Positions 1 through 9,173 of a DNA stretch of 54,489 nucleotides are shown here, in pieces. This DNA is from Lishizhenia tianjinensis. GTDB lineage: Bacteria > Bacteroidota > Bacteroidia > Flavobacteriales_D > Crocinitomicaceae. Location: the NCBI GenBank assembly GCA_943330745.2, contig CALQIX020000022.1, forward strand, positions 1 through 54,489. Reading direction: 5' to 3'. How positions within the stretch are numbered: the first letter of the stretch is position 1; each line of letters begins with the position of its first letter. The position numbers and the translations under genes are program-made. A model generated the notes under the pieces. The model saw only the letters and a program-made list of their open reading frames with translations. It had not been told where the DNA came from and ran no database searches.

Positions 1-2564
1 GCAATTGTTTGATCTGATGTTACTGAATCCAAAATAGTTCCACCTTTTTGATCATATTGATAAACCACCCAACTAGCGGTATCAGCTCCATTTCCTGTTG
101 CTGGTGCAGTATAATCTCTAAATTTACATTCAAAATACCCTGGTGCTAACGCCAATGGATCTACCACTTTGATATTAATTGGTCCTTTTCCATAATCATA
201 GGTAGGGTTTTCCATGAAACCTTCTAATAAAATTTTATTTAAAGTTGCTTGAGTAAACTCTAAAGAACGATTGCCATTACCATATCCATCTATACGCGTG
301 ATTTGTGGGGAATGGCCATATTCCATAATATAATTGGTCCCATCATTTTCAGGTGTCGGGTTGTGCGGAATTCCTTCCATTACCAATACCTCGCCAACAG
401 CGGCTTTTCTGCTTGCTAAATAGGGTTTTTTCTGGCCATCAATATTGGTGGGGTCATCTGGAATATAGGTTTTATAATTGTTATGAGCATAAGCAATCGC
501 CATGTAATAATACCTTTTAAAATTGACTAAATTAGGCTGGCCCTGAGCAAAAAGATCTGTTTTAATCGAAAAACTGTGTTTAATTCCTTTATTTTCAGCC
601 TGAACAACTTCAATCGGTACACTGAATCCTAATTCTTCATCAAATTCAAAATTAATTATACTTTTAATATTATCTTTTACATCACATTGAGCAACCAACC
701 TAGCCTTTTCAGGGTTTCTCAAATCGGATAATGATACTTGATTGGATTTTAACTGAAAAATTTGATACCCTTGAAAACGAAATTTCTTATCGGCATTTGG
801 ATCGCTTGTAACAATAAATGGATCTATTTCCTCATATTCTTCATTGAAATTATTTGAATTAGGTGCATTTGATAAGGTTAAAATAAGTTCTTCATTCATT
901 TCTTGTAACAATAAATCTGGGGCATGTGGTGCATCCATAACTTTGAAACAATTTTGAAACAAGGCCTGCGCTTTATCATCTGCCCTCCTCAAGGTTTCCA
1001 CAGACTGAAAAGGATCTCCTCCTGTTGATCTGGCCCAAACAACACCAACAGTGATGTTATTAACAGCTCCTGGTTTGAGCACAAATGGACCCGCAGACTC
1101 AACAAATCGACGATCATTTGGTGTATTATTTGCAGTTTGTTCTGTCCAGTTCGGTTGAGGTAAACCTCCCGTTCCCCACCCTTGAGGATCCGTGGTACCA
1201 GGAAACATAAAATCACATGGGATTAGCGGGTTTGCCTCAGGATCTGATATATGTCCACTCCCACCATAAACGAATTTAGTTCCATCTTTCCAGTATCCCC
1301 TCAAATAATTATAGTAGTCTGATGCATTAACAGGATCCGTTTGATTCGGATTGGCCCCGTTTGTGGTATTCGAATAGTACAAAAACCTGCGCATTCCAAA
1401 ACGCTCGTTGTCCACAATTCCATCTCCATACCCAATACCATTTAGTGCTTCATCTGGTCCGATTCCAAACCCGTTATCGATTCCATCGTCATCTTGATAA
1501 GGTCCTTCAAAAAAATCAACACCAACTGCTGGAGGTGAATTCCCATATCCTTTGTATCCAGAATTATCGGCGTCGTAATTGTCACCGTTGTAATAATATC
1601 CTAATCCACGACTGACATCACAGCCAACATAATCATCGTAAGGATCTCCCAATGCACCATCCGTGAAAAAACCAAAATACGTGTTATAGAGTGTTTGTGT
1701 TCCCCTGTTTATCAATTCATAATTATAAAAAGTCATGTTATTAACCTCATCATTGGAAGCAAAAGCAAAAGCTTGCGACCGTATTTCCATCCCAATTGGA
1801 TCAGCACCCGTTTCTGTATGAATATTTCCTTTATCGTTCATCACCCACCAATAATTCATATCCCCGTAAAGTGAAACCGAACGATCAACACTACACTCTT
1901 TATCTTTTTTTATATCATACCAAGGAAAATCACCATCTTCCCAATTGTAGTGCCCATCTCCGTTGAAATCATAGAATGGTGCTAAATAATAATCTTGTCC
2001 TTGGGTTACATCTCCATGAGCCGGCCAATTTTTAATAATATCAGGGACTTTGTAACCAGGAAATAGTTCATTTTGAGTAGAAGTTCCGTTTTGCTGATCA
2101 CTCAATCCGGCTTCAAACCAAGCATTAAATTCACGCACCATATCTTGGGTCGTAACAAAGTGCTTATCGTATTTACTGCAATTGTCATAGGTGGTTTCTG
2201 CTGTAATTTGCGTAAGTGGACCGGACCAATAATCTTGACCATCCCGATATCGAAGCGCAGCTAATTTTAATTGATTATTCACATCCGTTCCTCCCAGCCA
2301 GAGTGCAGCTGTAAATAAGGCCATTATACCCGAGTTTTTTGGCACTTCGTACTGTGAAAAATTTTGATTGGGCACCTGCCATAAATTACCGGCAGTATGT
2401 ATCATTGCCCGCACATTATTCAACTCCAAATAGGTAGTAGTGGTTGGCGGAGCGCATCCTGCAGCTTTTGATGGCGAGTGTTTTGGTTTTTGACTACTCG
2501 TTAAAGATTGAGCAAACAACTGAAAAGAAAACAATATTGCGAAAACAAAAAATGATATTTTCAT
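1..2564 (-). CDS. Large secreted hypothetical protein, 3' end cut by window edge
   Basis: An open frame of 854 codons runs from the ATG at 2564 to the left edge without a stop, so the C-terminus is missing. The protein begins with a clear signal peptide (MKISFFVFAILFSF then QLFAQ, about residues 1-19). The rest is a long extracellular-type sequence rich in Asp, Gly, Asn and Tyr. A DFNGDG stretch near residue 198 and an Asp/Gly-rich stretch at about 308-375 resemble calcium-binding loops. Proteins like this in Bacteroidota usually end in a T9SS sorting domain, but that part is not in the window. I cannot assign a function. It lies 35 bases downstream of the acyltransferase gene on the same strand, so it may share its transcript. 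Confidence 0.8.
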   Translation of the reverse strand, partial: MKISFFVFAILFSFQLFAQSLTSSQKPKHSPSKAAGCAPPTTTTYLELNNVRAMIHTAGNLWQVPNQNFSQYEVPKNSGIMALFTAALWLGGTDVNNQLKLAALRYRDGQDYWSGPLTQITAETTYDNCSKYDKHFVTTQDMVREFNAWFEAGLSDQQNGTSTQNELFPGYKVPDIIKNWPAHGDVTQGQDYYLAPFYDFNGDGHYNWEDGDFPWYDIKKDKECSVDRSVSLYGDMNYWWVMNDKGNIHTETGADPIGMEIRSQAFAFASNDEVNNMTFYNYELINRGTQTLYNTYFGFFTDGALGDPYDDYVGCDVSRGLGYYYNGDNYDADNSGYKGYGNSPPAVGVDFFEGPYQDDDGIDNGFGIGPDEALNGIGYGDGIVDNERFGMRRFLYYSNTTNGANPNQTDPVNASDYYNYLRGYWKDGTKFVYGGSGHISDPEANPLIPCDFMFPGTTDPQGWGTGGLPQPNWTEQTANNTPNDRRFVESAGPFVLKPGAVNNITVGVVWARSTGGDPFQSVETLRRADDKAQALFQNCFKVMDAPHAPDLLLQEMNEELILTLSNAPNSNNFNEEYEEIDPFIVTSDPNADKKFRFQGYQIFQLKSNQVSLSDLRNPEKARLVAQCDVKDNIKSIINFEFDEELGFSVPIEVVQAENKGIKHSFSIKTDLFAQGQPNLVNFKRYYYMAIAYAHNNYKTYIPDDPTNIDGQKKPYLASRKAAVGEVLVMEGIPHNPTPENDGTNYIMEYGHSPQITRIDGYGNGNRSLEFTQATLNKILLEGFMENPTYDYGKGPINIKVVDPLALAPGYFECKFRDYTAPATGNGADTASWVVYQYDQKGGTILDSVTSDQTI

Positions 2565-2599
2565 GGATAACTTTTGTGTTGAAGGTACTAATTTTTGAA

Positions 2600-3529
2600 C
2601 TAATGAACCTGTTTTTTGAATCTAAATCGATCTTCAAAACGCTTTTTCTGATCGGATTTCAACTGATTTAAATCATTTGGAATCTGTCGCTTCCAACGCT
2701 TGTGCGACCACAACCAATAATTGGGATTTTGTTCGATTTCTTGCTCCAACAAGCGGGTATGCCACTCCGTCAGCTCTCCATAATTCAACTCAATCAATGG
2801 CTTTTCAAACGGGATTAGTTTGAGCGAATAAAACCCTCGTTTCACCTTACGAATTGAAAAAAATACGGGAGTAAATTGGTATTCATGAGCCATAAATTCT
2901 GCTCCGAATAATACGGCTGTGGGTTGATTTAAAAAAGTGGTCCAATATGCATTTTCACTTGATCCGGGAGATTGATCAGACAAGGTCAATATAGCTTTCG
3001 GACCTCCTTCTTCGTTAATGGCATCTTTATAATTTCCTGAATAAACCACCTGCAAACCAAAACGCGATCTTCTTTTATTCACTGATTTATTCCAAAATGA
3101 ATTAGTTAGCGGCATCCCAATACCAATTGCTTTAAACGGCGATAAAAAAGCCAAACTTGTTATCATCCATTCCCAATTTCCATAATGTCCGGAAATCAGT
3201 AAAACACTCTTATTTTTTGCAATTATATCCTTCAAAACTTCCGGATTCTCGACAACCAATCTTTTGTTAAGTTCCTTTTTTGAAATGGTTAAGTTTTTAA
3301 TTCCTTCAACAATTAAATCTGAAAAATGTCTATAATATTGGTTTCTCAATCGTTTTAATTCCTGAATAGAAAGCTCTGAAAAAGAAGACTTTAAATTTCT
3401 TTCGATCACCTTTTTTCGGTATGGAAAAAAATTAATCAAAAGAACATAAAACACATCGCTTACAGCATAAAGAACCCGAAGAGGAAGGAATGAAATGATA
3501 AAAACTAAGGCAAATAAGAGTTTATTCAT
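2600..3529 (-). CDS. Lysophospholipid/lipid A acyltransferase (LpxL/HtrB family)
   Basis: A 309-residue protein with a hydrophobic N-terminus (about 1-35) and the family signature SGHYGNWEW. That gives the catalytic H-X4-E pair at His115 and Glu120, as in LpxL/HtrB rather than the H-X4-D of PlsC-type enzymes. Known members transfer a fatty acyl chain to the lipid A precursor at the inner face of the inner membrane. In Bacteroidota such proteins may also acylate other lipids, so the exact acceptor is inferred. The start overlaps the rarA stop by 4 bases (ATGA at 3526-3529), which indicates translational coupling. Length fits the family (about 300 residues). Confidence 0.85.
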   Translation of the reverse strand: MNKLLFALVFIISFLPLRVLYAVSDVFYVLLINFFPYRKKVIERNLKSSFSELSIQELKRLRNQYYRHFSDLIVEGIKNLTISKKELNKRLVVENPEVLKDIIAKNKSVLLISGHYGNWEWMITSLAFLSPFKAIGIGMPLTNSFWNKSVNKRRSRFGLQVVYSGNYKDAINEEGGPKAILTLSDQSPGSSENAYWTTFLNQPTAVLFGAEFMAHEYQFTPVFFSIRKVKRGFYSLKLIPFEKPLIELNYGELTEWHTRLLEQEIEQNPNYWLWSHKRWKRQIPNDLNQLKSDQKKRFEDRFRFKKQVH

Positions 3530-4818
3530 TCCGTTGGATATTTAGTTTTCCATCGCTCTTGAATAAATTGTTCTACTTCTTTTTCCTTTGGACTACTTCC
3601 TGCTTGAAAAAACGAAGTGTTTATTAATTCAACGGGCATGAATTCTTGCTGGACAAAATTACCTGGAAAATCATGGGAATATTGATATTCAGCACCATAT
3701 CCAAGCTCCTTCATTAATTTCGTAGGGGCATTTCTCAGATGCAAAGGAACTGCTAAATTACCTGTTTTTCGAACCATTGACTGAGCATTATTTATTGCCA
3801 TATAAGCAGCATTTCCTTTCGGTGAACTTGCTAAATAAATGGTACATTGTGCTAAAATAATACGCGATTCAGGCCAACCAATCATTTCAACCGCCTGAAA
3901 ACAATTGGTAGCCAGAAGTAGTGCATTGGGATTAGCCAAACCAATATCTTCGGATGCAAGAATTAACAATCTTCTCGCAATAAATTTTGGGTCTTCCCCA
4001 CCTTCAACCATGCGAGCCAACCAATAAATAGCAGCATTTGGATCACTACCTCTAACAGACTTAATAAATGCAGAAATAATATCATAATGTTGCTCACCAT
4101 CTTTATCATAGCGAGAAAATGATTCCGTTGCGATAGATTTGGTTAATTCATTTGTTATAATCACTGGTTTACTCTCGGGAATAGAATTTACGATTAACTC
4201 AAATAAATTAAGTAACTTTCTTCCATCCCCTCCAGAAATTGCGAGTAAGGCACTAATTTCTTTCAATTCAACATCACGCCCACGTATGACCGTATCGGTG
4301 GCAATAGCTTTTTCTAATAATGTTGTTAAATCGTCTTTGGTGTGATCCTTTAACGTATAAACCTGGCAACGAGAAAGTAAAGCGGAAATCACTTCAAACG
4401 AAGGATTTTCTGTTGTCGCCCCAATCAGTGTTATCGTTCCTTTCTCAACTGCTCCTAAAACAGAATCTTGTTGAGACTTGGAAAAGCGATGTATTTCGTC
4501 GATAAATAAAATCGGTCTTTTTTCTTGAAAGAAACCATTATTCCCCTCTGCTTTTGATATTATTTCACGTACATCCTTTACCCCCGCAGAAATAGCAGAT
4601 AAACTATAAAATGGGCGTTTTAACTCATCCGCCAACAGTTTTGCAAGTGTTGTTTTACCAACTCCAGGAGGTCCCCATAAAATTACAGACGGAATAACTC
4701 CTGCTTCTAACGCCCGTTTAATTGGACCATTTGCACCAATTAAATGACCTTGTCCTACGTACTCGTCAATTGTTTTTGGACGCATTCTTTCAGCAAGGGG
4801 AATGTTATCAAATGACAT
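3526..4818 (-). CDS. rarA: Replication-associated recombination protein A (RarA/MgsA AAA+ ATPase)
   Basis: A 430-residue AAA+ ATPase related to clamp-loader and RuvB-type ATPases. Visible motifs are Walker A GPPGVGKTT (about 49-57), Walker B LFIDEIH with Asp107 and Glu108, a sensor-1 region GATTENPS (133-140) and the LLSRC arginine-finger region. The C-terminal half carries the MgsA/WRNIP1 tetramerisation region (SEDIGLANP, APTKLMKELGYG). RarA acts at stalled replication forks and recruits recombination functions. It is the first gene of a coupled pair with the downstream acyltransferase. A well-formed Bacteroidota promoter lies directly upstream (4823-4850). Confidence 0.95.
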   Translation of the reverse strand: MSFDNIPLAERMRPKTIDEYVGQGHLIGANGPIKRALEAGVIPSVILWGPPGVGKTTLAKLLADELKRPFYSLSAISAGVKDVREIISKAEGNNGFFQEKRPILFIDEIHRFSKSQQDSVLGAVEKGTITLIGATTENPSFEVISALLSRCQVYTLKDHTKDDLTTLLEKAIATDTVIRGRDVELKEISALLAISGGDGRKLLNLFELIVNSIPESKPVIITNELTKSIATESFSRYDKDGEQHYDIISAFIKSVRGSDPNAAIYWLARMVEGGEDPKFIARRLLILASEDIGLANPNALLLATNCFQAVEMIGWPESRIILAQCTIYLASSPKGNAAYMAINNAQSMVRKTGNLAVPLHLRNAPTKLMKELGYGAEYQYSHDFPGNFVQQEFMPVELINTSFFQAGSSPKEKEVEQFIQERWKTKYPTE

Positions 4819-4822
4819 ATTA

Positions 4823-4850
4823 CAAATTTACTGCCTTTTTCATTAGACAA
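4823..4850 (-). promoter_or_regulatory. Bacteroidota-type promoter for rarA
   Basis: On the minus strand a TTG (-33 element) at 4850-4848 is followed after 17 bases by TAAATTTG at 4830-4823, which matches TAnnTTTG. Only four bases separate the -7 box from the rarA ATG at 4818. The transcript would therefore start at or next to the start codon. The spacing is the same as in the promoter at 12916-12943. Confidence 0.6.
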
Positions 4851-4923
4851 GCCTTTTTTCCTTAAAGAAAAACGAAAATCAAAAACGAAAAATAATTTTA
4901 CTTTATCACGTTATTTTTTTACG

Positions 4924-4931
4924 TATATTTG
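4924..4931 (+). promoter_or_regulatory. -7 box upstream of the T9SS cargo gene
   Basis: TATATTTG at 4924-4931 matches TAnnTTTG and lies 22 bases before the ATG at 4954. I do not see a convincing -33 TTG, only a T-rich stretch near 4896-4901. Confidence 0.45.
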
Positions 4932-4953
4932 ATCTCAAATTAATTAAAAAACT

Positions 4954-5709
4954 ATGAAAAAACTTTTACTTTCTTCATTTGTGATTTGTGCTGCTATTTT
5001 TAATACTCAAGCACAAACATGTACTCCAGGTGCAAACTTTGCTGATTCAGCCTACGGAGCTTGGCCAGATACAATTCAAAATTTCCCTGCTGGTTTGACG
5101 AATGTTTTCTATTCAACTGACTTAAATTTCAAAGTTCCTGCAACGGTAACAGTAGAATTAGATCCATCCGGACAATTTGTTGGTTCTCCAATACAATCAT
5201 TTACGGTAACTGGTGTAGCTGGATTACCAACCGGATTCAATTATGCGTGTAACATATCAAACTGCACATTTAATGGAGGTTCAAATGGTTGTGCAAATTT
5301 ATATGGAACAACGGCAACTGCCGGAACATATAGCCTTACAATTAATATCGATGCAACTGTACTAATCACATTAGTACCTGGATTTCCTCCAACACCGGTA
5401 ACACAAAGCACATCATTTGATGGTTACAAAGTAATTATTGGTGTAGCTGGAAATATTGAGCAAGTTATTGCACCTATCACGGTTTCTCCAAATCCTGCAA
5501 TGAATGAGTTGAATATTAACGGAATTTCTGCTTCTATGAAAGCATCAACAATTTCTATTACAAACATTGAAGGAAAAGTTGTTGCATCCAAATCAGTTTC
5601 TTCATCTGCTGCTCAATCTTTTGATTTATCATCAATGAAAGCTGGTATTTACTTTGTGAATGTTTACCATGCAAGTGGAGTTGAAACAGTTAAATTCATT
5701 AAAGAATAA
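4954..5709 (+). CDS. Small T9SS type A cargo protein
   Basis: A 251-residue secreted protein. Residues 1-21 form a signal peptide ending in NTQAQ. The middle (about 22-165) is a Thr/Gly/Pro-rich extracellular region with several Cys residues and no domain I recognise. The last 80 or so residues are a type A T9SS sorting domain: SPNPAMNELNI, ISITNIEGKVV, and a tail of the form AGIYFVNV...KFIKE. It should cross the outer membrane through the type IX system. The gene stands alone, divergent from rarA, with its own -7 box and a strong terminator 20 bases downstream, so it looks monocistronic. Confidence 0.85.
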   Translation: MKKLLLSSFVICAAIFNTQAQTCTPGANFADSAYGAWPDTIQNFPAGLTNVFYSTDLNFKVPATVTVELDPSGQFVGSPIQSFTVTGVAGLPTGFNYACNISNCTFNGGSNGCANLYGTTATAGTYSLTINIDATVLITLVPGFPPTPVTQSTSFDGYKVIIGVAGNIEQVIAPITVSPNPAMNELNINGISASMKASTISITNIEGKVVASKSVSSSAAQSFDLSSMKAGIYFVNVYHASGVETVKFIKE

Positions 5710-5728
5710 AAGACATTCTATCGATTAT

Positions 5729-5756
5729 AAGGGAGCCATAGAGCTCCCTTTTTTTT
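5729..5756 (+). terminator. Intrinsic terminator of the T9SS cargo gene
   Basis: A stem AAGGGAGC / GCTCCCTT (5729-5736 with 5743-5750, loop CATAGA) is followed by a run of T to 5756. The T-tract points to termination of plus-strand transcription. Confidence 0.8.
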
Positions 5757-5758
5757 GT

Positions 5759-6460
5759 CTAAAAAAGGGAAAATTGCGTTGGTTTTGGCGCAAATGGGAA
5801 TTGCGCTTCAATCACATTAGACTTAGGTGAAAACAATATTGTTTTATCAACTGGGTGAGCCTTCAAGTAAACTCCTTTATTATTCGCTATAACTTCAATT
5901 GGATCCTCATTGTTCATCCAAGAATGAATCCTTTTTTCATCGAGCAATAAAGGCATTCGTTTTTTTACATTATGTATTTCAGCCATAAATTCATTTGCTT
6001 CCTGCGTTAAAATTGAAAATGTTTTTATTATTGTACCATTAGAAACATCTATGCATTCATCCCATAGTCCTGCCATTGACAAAATGGAATCTTTTTCACC
6101 ATAAATAAAATAGGGTATCTTGTTTTTTCCTTGATGTTGCCACTCAAAAAAACCATTTGAAGGAATAATACACCGTTTGGAATTAACAATGGTTTTGAAG
6201 GAGGGTTTTGCGGAAATCGATTCAATTCGAGCATTCAGGGTTTTAGCTGCAATTTCAGATGAATTGCCCTTGAACCAATGAGGAATCAATCCCCATCTCA
6301 TGTATTCAATCGTTGGTTCATTTGAAATAATTCGCCACATAGGAAATTGAAAACCACTTGCAAAGTAAACGGGCGAATCAGCAATGGTTGGATCTACTTT
6401 TTTTCCGTATTTATTTCCTAGATCTACATTGGAAGAAGTGGAGGAATTACTGTAACACAT
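5759..6460 (-). CDS. SOS response-associated peptidase family protein (SRAP/YedK/HMCES)
   Basis: A 233-residue SRAP protein that forms a covalent crosslink with abasic sites in single-stranded DNA. The family needs Cys at position 2, so the start is the ATG at 6460 giving MCYSNSS. An in-frame start 48 bases upstream would bury that Cys behind a hydrophobic leader and is rejected. The other active-site residues are present: Asn77 in TLNARIE, Glu106 in GFFEWQ and His163 in IHNVKKRMP. The RWGLIP motif (about 55-60) also fits. Length matches YedK (about 220). A -7 box lies three bases upstream of the chosen start, which independently supports it. Confidence 0.92.
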   Translation of the reverse strand: MCYSNSSTSSNVDLGNKYGKKVDPTIADSPVYFASGFQFPMWRIISNEPTIEYMRWGLIPHWFKGNSSEIAAKTLNARIESISAKPSFKTIVNSKRCIIPSNGFFEWQHQGKNKIPYFIYGEKDSILSMAGLWDECIDVSNGTIIKTFSILTQEANEFMAEIHNVKKRMPLLLDEKRIHSWMNNEDPIEVIANNKGVYLKAHPVDKTILFSPKSNVIEAQFPFAPKPTQFSLF

Positions 6461-6463
6461 ATT

Positions 6464-6471
6464 CAAAAATA
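6464..6471 (-). promoter_or_regulatory. -7 box for the SRAP gene
   Basis: Read on the minus strand, TATTTTTG fits TAnnTTTG and ends three bases before the SRAP ATG. The nearest TTG (6486-6484) is only 12 bases further upstream, closer than usual, so the -33 element is doubtful. Confidence 0.35.
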
Positions 6472-6519
6472 AAAAAAGGATGACAACTGCCATCCTTCTA
6501 TTTACCAAATCTTGTTTGA

Positions 6520-7032
6520 TTATCTATTTAAGAATAGTTGAAAACCAATTTTCATTCCCAAGTTTGACCCTCCATATTTGGATCCTTCAGTATAAAAGTT
6601 GTAATAAATAGCTGGATCAAGTGCAATATTATCCGTTAAAAAAATAGTGTATCCCATATCAAGCTCAGTATTCAACCCTGAAGTTTTAATTGTTACATCT
6701 GCAACATCAAATGAGGATCTTCCATATCCTACTTGTAATTGACCATAGAAATTACCTTTGTAATATGCTCGCATAAAAGGTGCAATTGAAAAATTAGAAC
6801 CCCCTTTAAAGGAATTAAAAGTCATTGAAGCCCCAATAGCCATATTATCGACTATGAAAAATCCTGCCTTAGGAGAAATATTTAAATTAGAAGAAGCTTT
6901 TTCACCAGAAGGAAAACTATAATTAAAATAGGCATCTCCACCAAGCATAACTGTACCTTGCTCGATTTGACTTAATAAAGAAGTGATGGATAATGCCACC
7001 ATTCCAACTAAAGCGATAATTTTCTTTTTCAT
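6520..7032 (-). CDS. Outer-membrane beta-barrel protein, small porin-like
   Basis: A 170-residue protein with a signal peptide (MKKKIIALVGMVALSITSLLSQ). The mature part consists of alternating polar/hydrophobic strands typical of an 8-stranded barrel (for example FYGQLQVGYGRSSF, YTIFLTDNIALDPAIYYNFY), ending in LGMKIGFQLFLNR. This resembles the OmpW/OprF-like small barrels common in Bacteroidota. No enzymatic motif is seen. It lies 59 bases upstream of the SRAP gene on the same strand, which has its own -7 box. The function is structural or unknown. Confidence 0.75.
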   Translation of the reverse strand: MKKKIIALVGMVALSITSLLSQIEQGTVMLGGDAYFNYSFPSGEKASSNLNISPKAGFFIVDNMAIGASMTFNSFKGGSNFSIAPFMRAYYKGNFYGQLQVGYGRSSFDVADVTIKTSGLNTELDMGYTIFLTDNIALDPAIYYNFYTEGSKYGGSNLGMKIGFQLFLNR

Positions 7033-7115
7033 TGTTATATTTTTAGTAAAAATACAAAAAAGAGAAACGCAACTCGAGTTAAAGTAATTCCTTTTAAAGT
7101 GGTTATTGTTAATAA

Positions 7116-9164
7116 TTAGTGTTGATTCAATTTCTTAACCATGGTTAAAATGGTTGCTAATGCTACTGTTTCACCAGTTTCATCATACACATCAACCAGA
7201 AACTTCACAATTCCTTTTGCGATATCCTCTTCCGATTTTTTTTCTTGATCAATCTTCTCCTTCACTGTGAATCTAACTCCCAAGGTAGCACCTGGATAAA
7301 CTGGTTTTGTAAATCGAGCTTCATCCAATCCATAATTCAAAAGAACAGGTCCTTTTTTTGGATCCACAAATAATCCTGCAGCTTTTGACAATACAAAATA
7401 CCCATGGGCCACTCTTCGCTCAAAAATAGTACCTTCTAGCGATGTTGCGTCCATGTGAGCATAAAAATTATCTCCTGAAACATTTGCAAAGTTAACTATG
7501 TCAGCATCAGTAACCGTATGCTTATGGGTAAAAACAGTTTCACCAATTTCCAATTCCTCAAAGTGTTTACGGAATACATGCGGGTTGGCTTCAGGCATTG
7601 CTGCACCGACTTGAAATTGTTTGGTGATTGCCGTAATTGTGCTTGGATGACCTTGAATAGCTGTTCTTTGTAGGTAGTGTAAAACTCCTCGTTTTCCACC
7701 CATTTCTTCACCCCCCCCCGCTCTTCCAGGTCCACCATGCGTTAACAACGGCATTGGGGAACCATGACCAGTACTTTCTTTTGCGCAATCTTTATTTAAA
7801 ACAAGTATTCTACCATGCAAAGATGCAGCGCCCAAGACATATTCAATCGCTTCGTTATTATCCGGAGTTACAATTGAAGATACCAACGAGCCTTTACCCA
7901 TTTTAGCTAATTCAATCGCATCCTCCAATGACTTATAGGGCATAATGGTTGAAACAGGACCAAACGCTTCTATTTCGTGACAAGCAGTTTGAATAAATGG
8001 CTGCGTATTTCTAAATAAAATGGGAGAGAAAAAGGCACCTTTTTGCTTATTCGCTCCAATCACTTCAAAATCATCTAAATCACCAAAAACTATTTCCTGG
8101 GATTGTTTCAATAGTTCAACACTCTCCCGAACACGTCCTACTTGCAATTGAGTTGCCAAAGCACCCATACGCACCCCTTCTGCGCTAGGATCTCCAATTT
8201 TTGTAGTTGCTAATCTAGCAGAAATTGCAGCTTGAACTTCATCCAATAAGTCTTCGGGAACGATTATCCTTCTCACAGCAGTACATTTTTGACCAGCTTT
8301 AATAGTGATTTCCTTAACCGTTTCCTTTATAAACAAATCAAATTCCTCTGTTCCAGGAATCGCTTTCTGACCCAAAATAGTTGCATTTAATGAATCTGCT
8401 TCCAAATTAAAAGCTACACTTTCTGCAGCAATTCGTGGATGAGCTTTCAACATTTTACCGGTAGCCGCACTTCCAGTAAAGGTTACCACGTCCTGAGTTT
8501 CAGCATGATCTATCAAACCTCGTCCCAATCCACAAATTAATTGAAGTGAACCTTCGGGCAATATTTTAGAATCAATAATATCTCTAACCATTACTTCAGT
8601 TAGATAACAGGTATATTCAGAAGGTTTCACCACCGCTGGAACCCCTGCCATTAAATTCACCGCGATTTTCTCTAACATCCCCCAAATAGGAAAATTAAAT
8701 GCATTGATATGAATTGCCACACCTTCCTTGGGAACCATGATATGATGACCAATGAACGTTCCATTTTTTGACAACGGCGCCGCAGATCCATCAACATAAA
8801 AAGGTAAATCAGGAAATTGACGGCGTAAAGATGCATTAGCAAATAAATTTCCGATACCACCTTCAATGTCAATCCAAGAATCTACGCGAGTGGCACCTGA
8901 CCATGAGCTCACTTGATAATACTTTTCTTTTCTTTCCATTAGAAATAGTGCGAGCGCTTTGAGCATTCGACCCCGTTCTTGAAAAGTCATTTTTCTTAAT
9001 TTCCCGCCACCTATAAGTCGGCCATAGGAAAGTACACCTCCAAAATCTAACCCTTTACTTGAAACTTCACCAAGTATTTCACCTGTAATTGCATGATGTA
9101 GAACGGTTTCTGTATCAATACCATCTACCCATTGACCTTGAATGTAATTTTGAAAACGTTTCAT
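7116..9164 (-). CDS. paaZ: Bifunctional aldehyde dehydrogenase / enoyl-CoA hydratase PaaZ
   Basis: A 682-residue fusion. Residues 1-520 are an aldehyde dehydrogenase with catalytic Glu255 (NLEADSLN) and Cys294 (GQKCTAVRR), nearly the same positions as in E. coli PaaZ. Residues 540-680 are a MaoC hot-dog hydratase with Asp565 and His570 in SGDNFYAHMD. PaaZ opens the oxepin-CoA ring in phenylacetate degradation and oxidises the resulting semialdehyde. No other paa gene is in the window. The gene follows rseP by 9 bases, so it is probably co-transcribed with it. A run of nine G on the coding strand (7719-7711) encodes the conserved GRAGGGEE loop and leaves the frame intact. Confidence 0.93.
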   Translation of the reverse strand: MKRFQNYIQGQWVDGIDTETVLHHAITGEILGEVSSKGLDFGGVLSYGRLIGGGKLRKMTFQERGRMLKALALFLMERKEKYYQVSSWSGATRVDSWIDIEGGIGNLFANASLRRQFPDLPFYVDGSAAPLSKNGTFIGHHIMVPKEGVAIHINAFNFPIWGMLEKIAVNLMAGVPAVVKPSEYTCYLTEVMVRDIIDSKILPEGSLQLICGLGRGLIDHAETQDVVTFTGSAATGKMLKAHPRIAAESVAFNLEADSLNATILGQKAIPGTEEFDLFIKETVKEITIKAGQKCTAVRRIIVPEDLLDEVQAAISARLATTKIGDPSAEGVRMGALATQLQVGRVRESVELLKQSQEIVFGDLDDFEVIGANKQKGAFFSPILFRNTQPFIQTACHEIEAFGPVSTIMPYKSLEDAIELAKMGKGSLVSSIVTPDNNEAIEYVLGAASLHGRILVLNKDCAKESTGHGSPMPLLTHGGPGRAGGGEEMGGKRGVLHYLQRTAIQGHPSTITAITKQFQVGAAMPEANPHVFRKHFEELEIGETVFTHKHTVTDADIVNFANVSGDNFYAHMDATSLEGTIFERRVAHGYFVLSKAAGLFVDPKKGPVLLNYGLDEARFTKPVYPGATLGVRFTVKEKIDQEKKSEEDIAKGIVKFLVDVYDETGETVALATILTMVKKLNQH
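7711..7719. repeat. Homopolymer C9 (G9 on coding strand) in paaZ
   Basis: Nine consecutive C on the plus strand in an otherwise AT-rich region, coding for Gly in the conserved AGGGEE loop of PaaZ. The frame is open across it. Confidence 0.9.
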
Positions 9165-9173
9165 AACTGAATA

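Noticed and set aside
1361..2264. Several short plus-strand frames opposite the large secreted protein gene.
   Set aside because: They are low-complexity shadows of the minus-strand frame, with no signal, domain or promoter of their own.
6461..6508. A 16-residue hydrophobic N-terminal extension of the SRAP protein.
   Set aside because: SRAP proteins require Cys at position 2 after Met removal. The ATG at 6460 provides this, and a -7 box lies in the extension.
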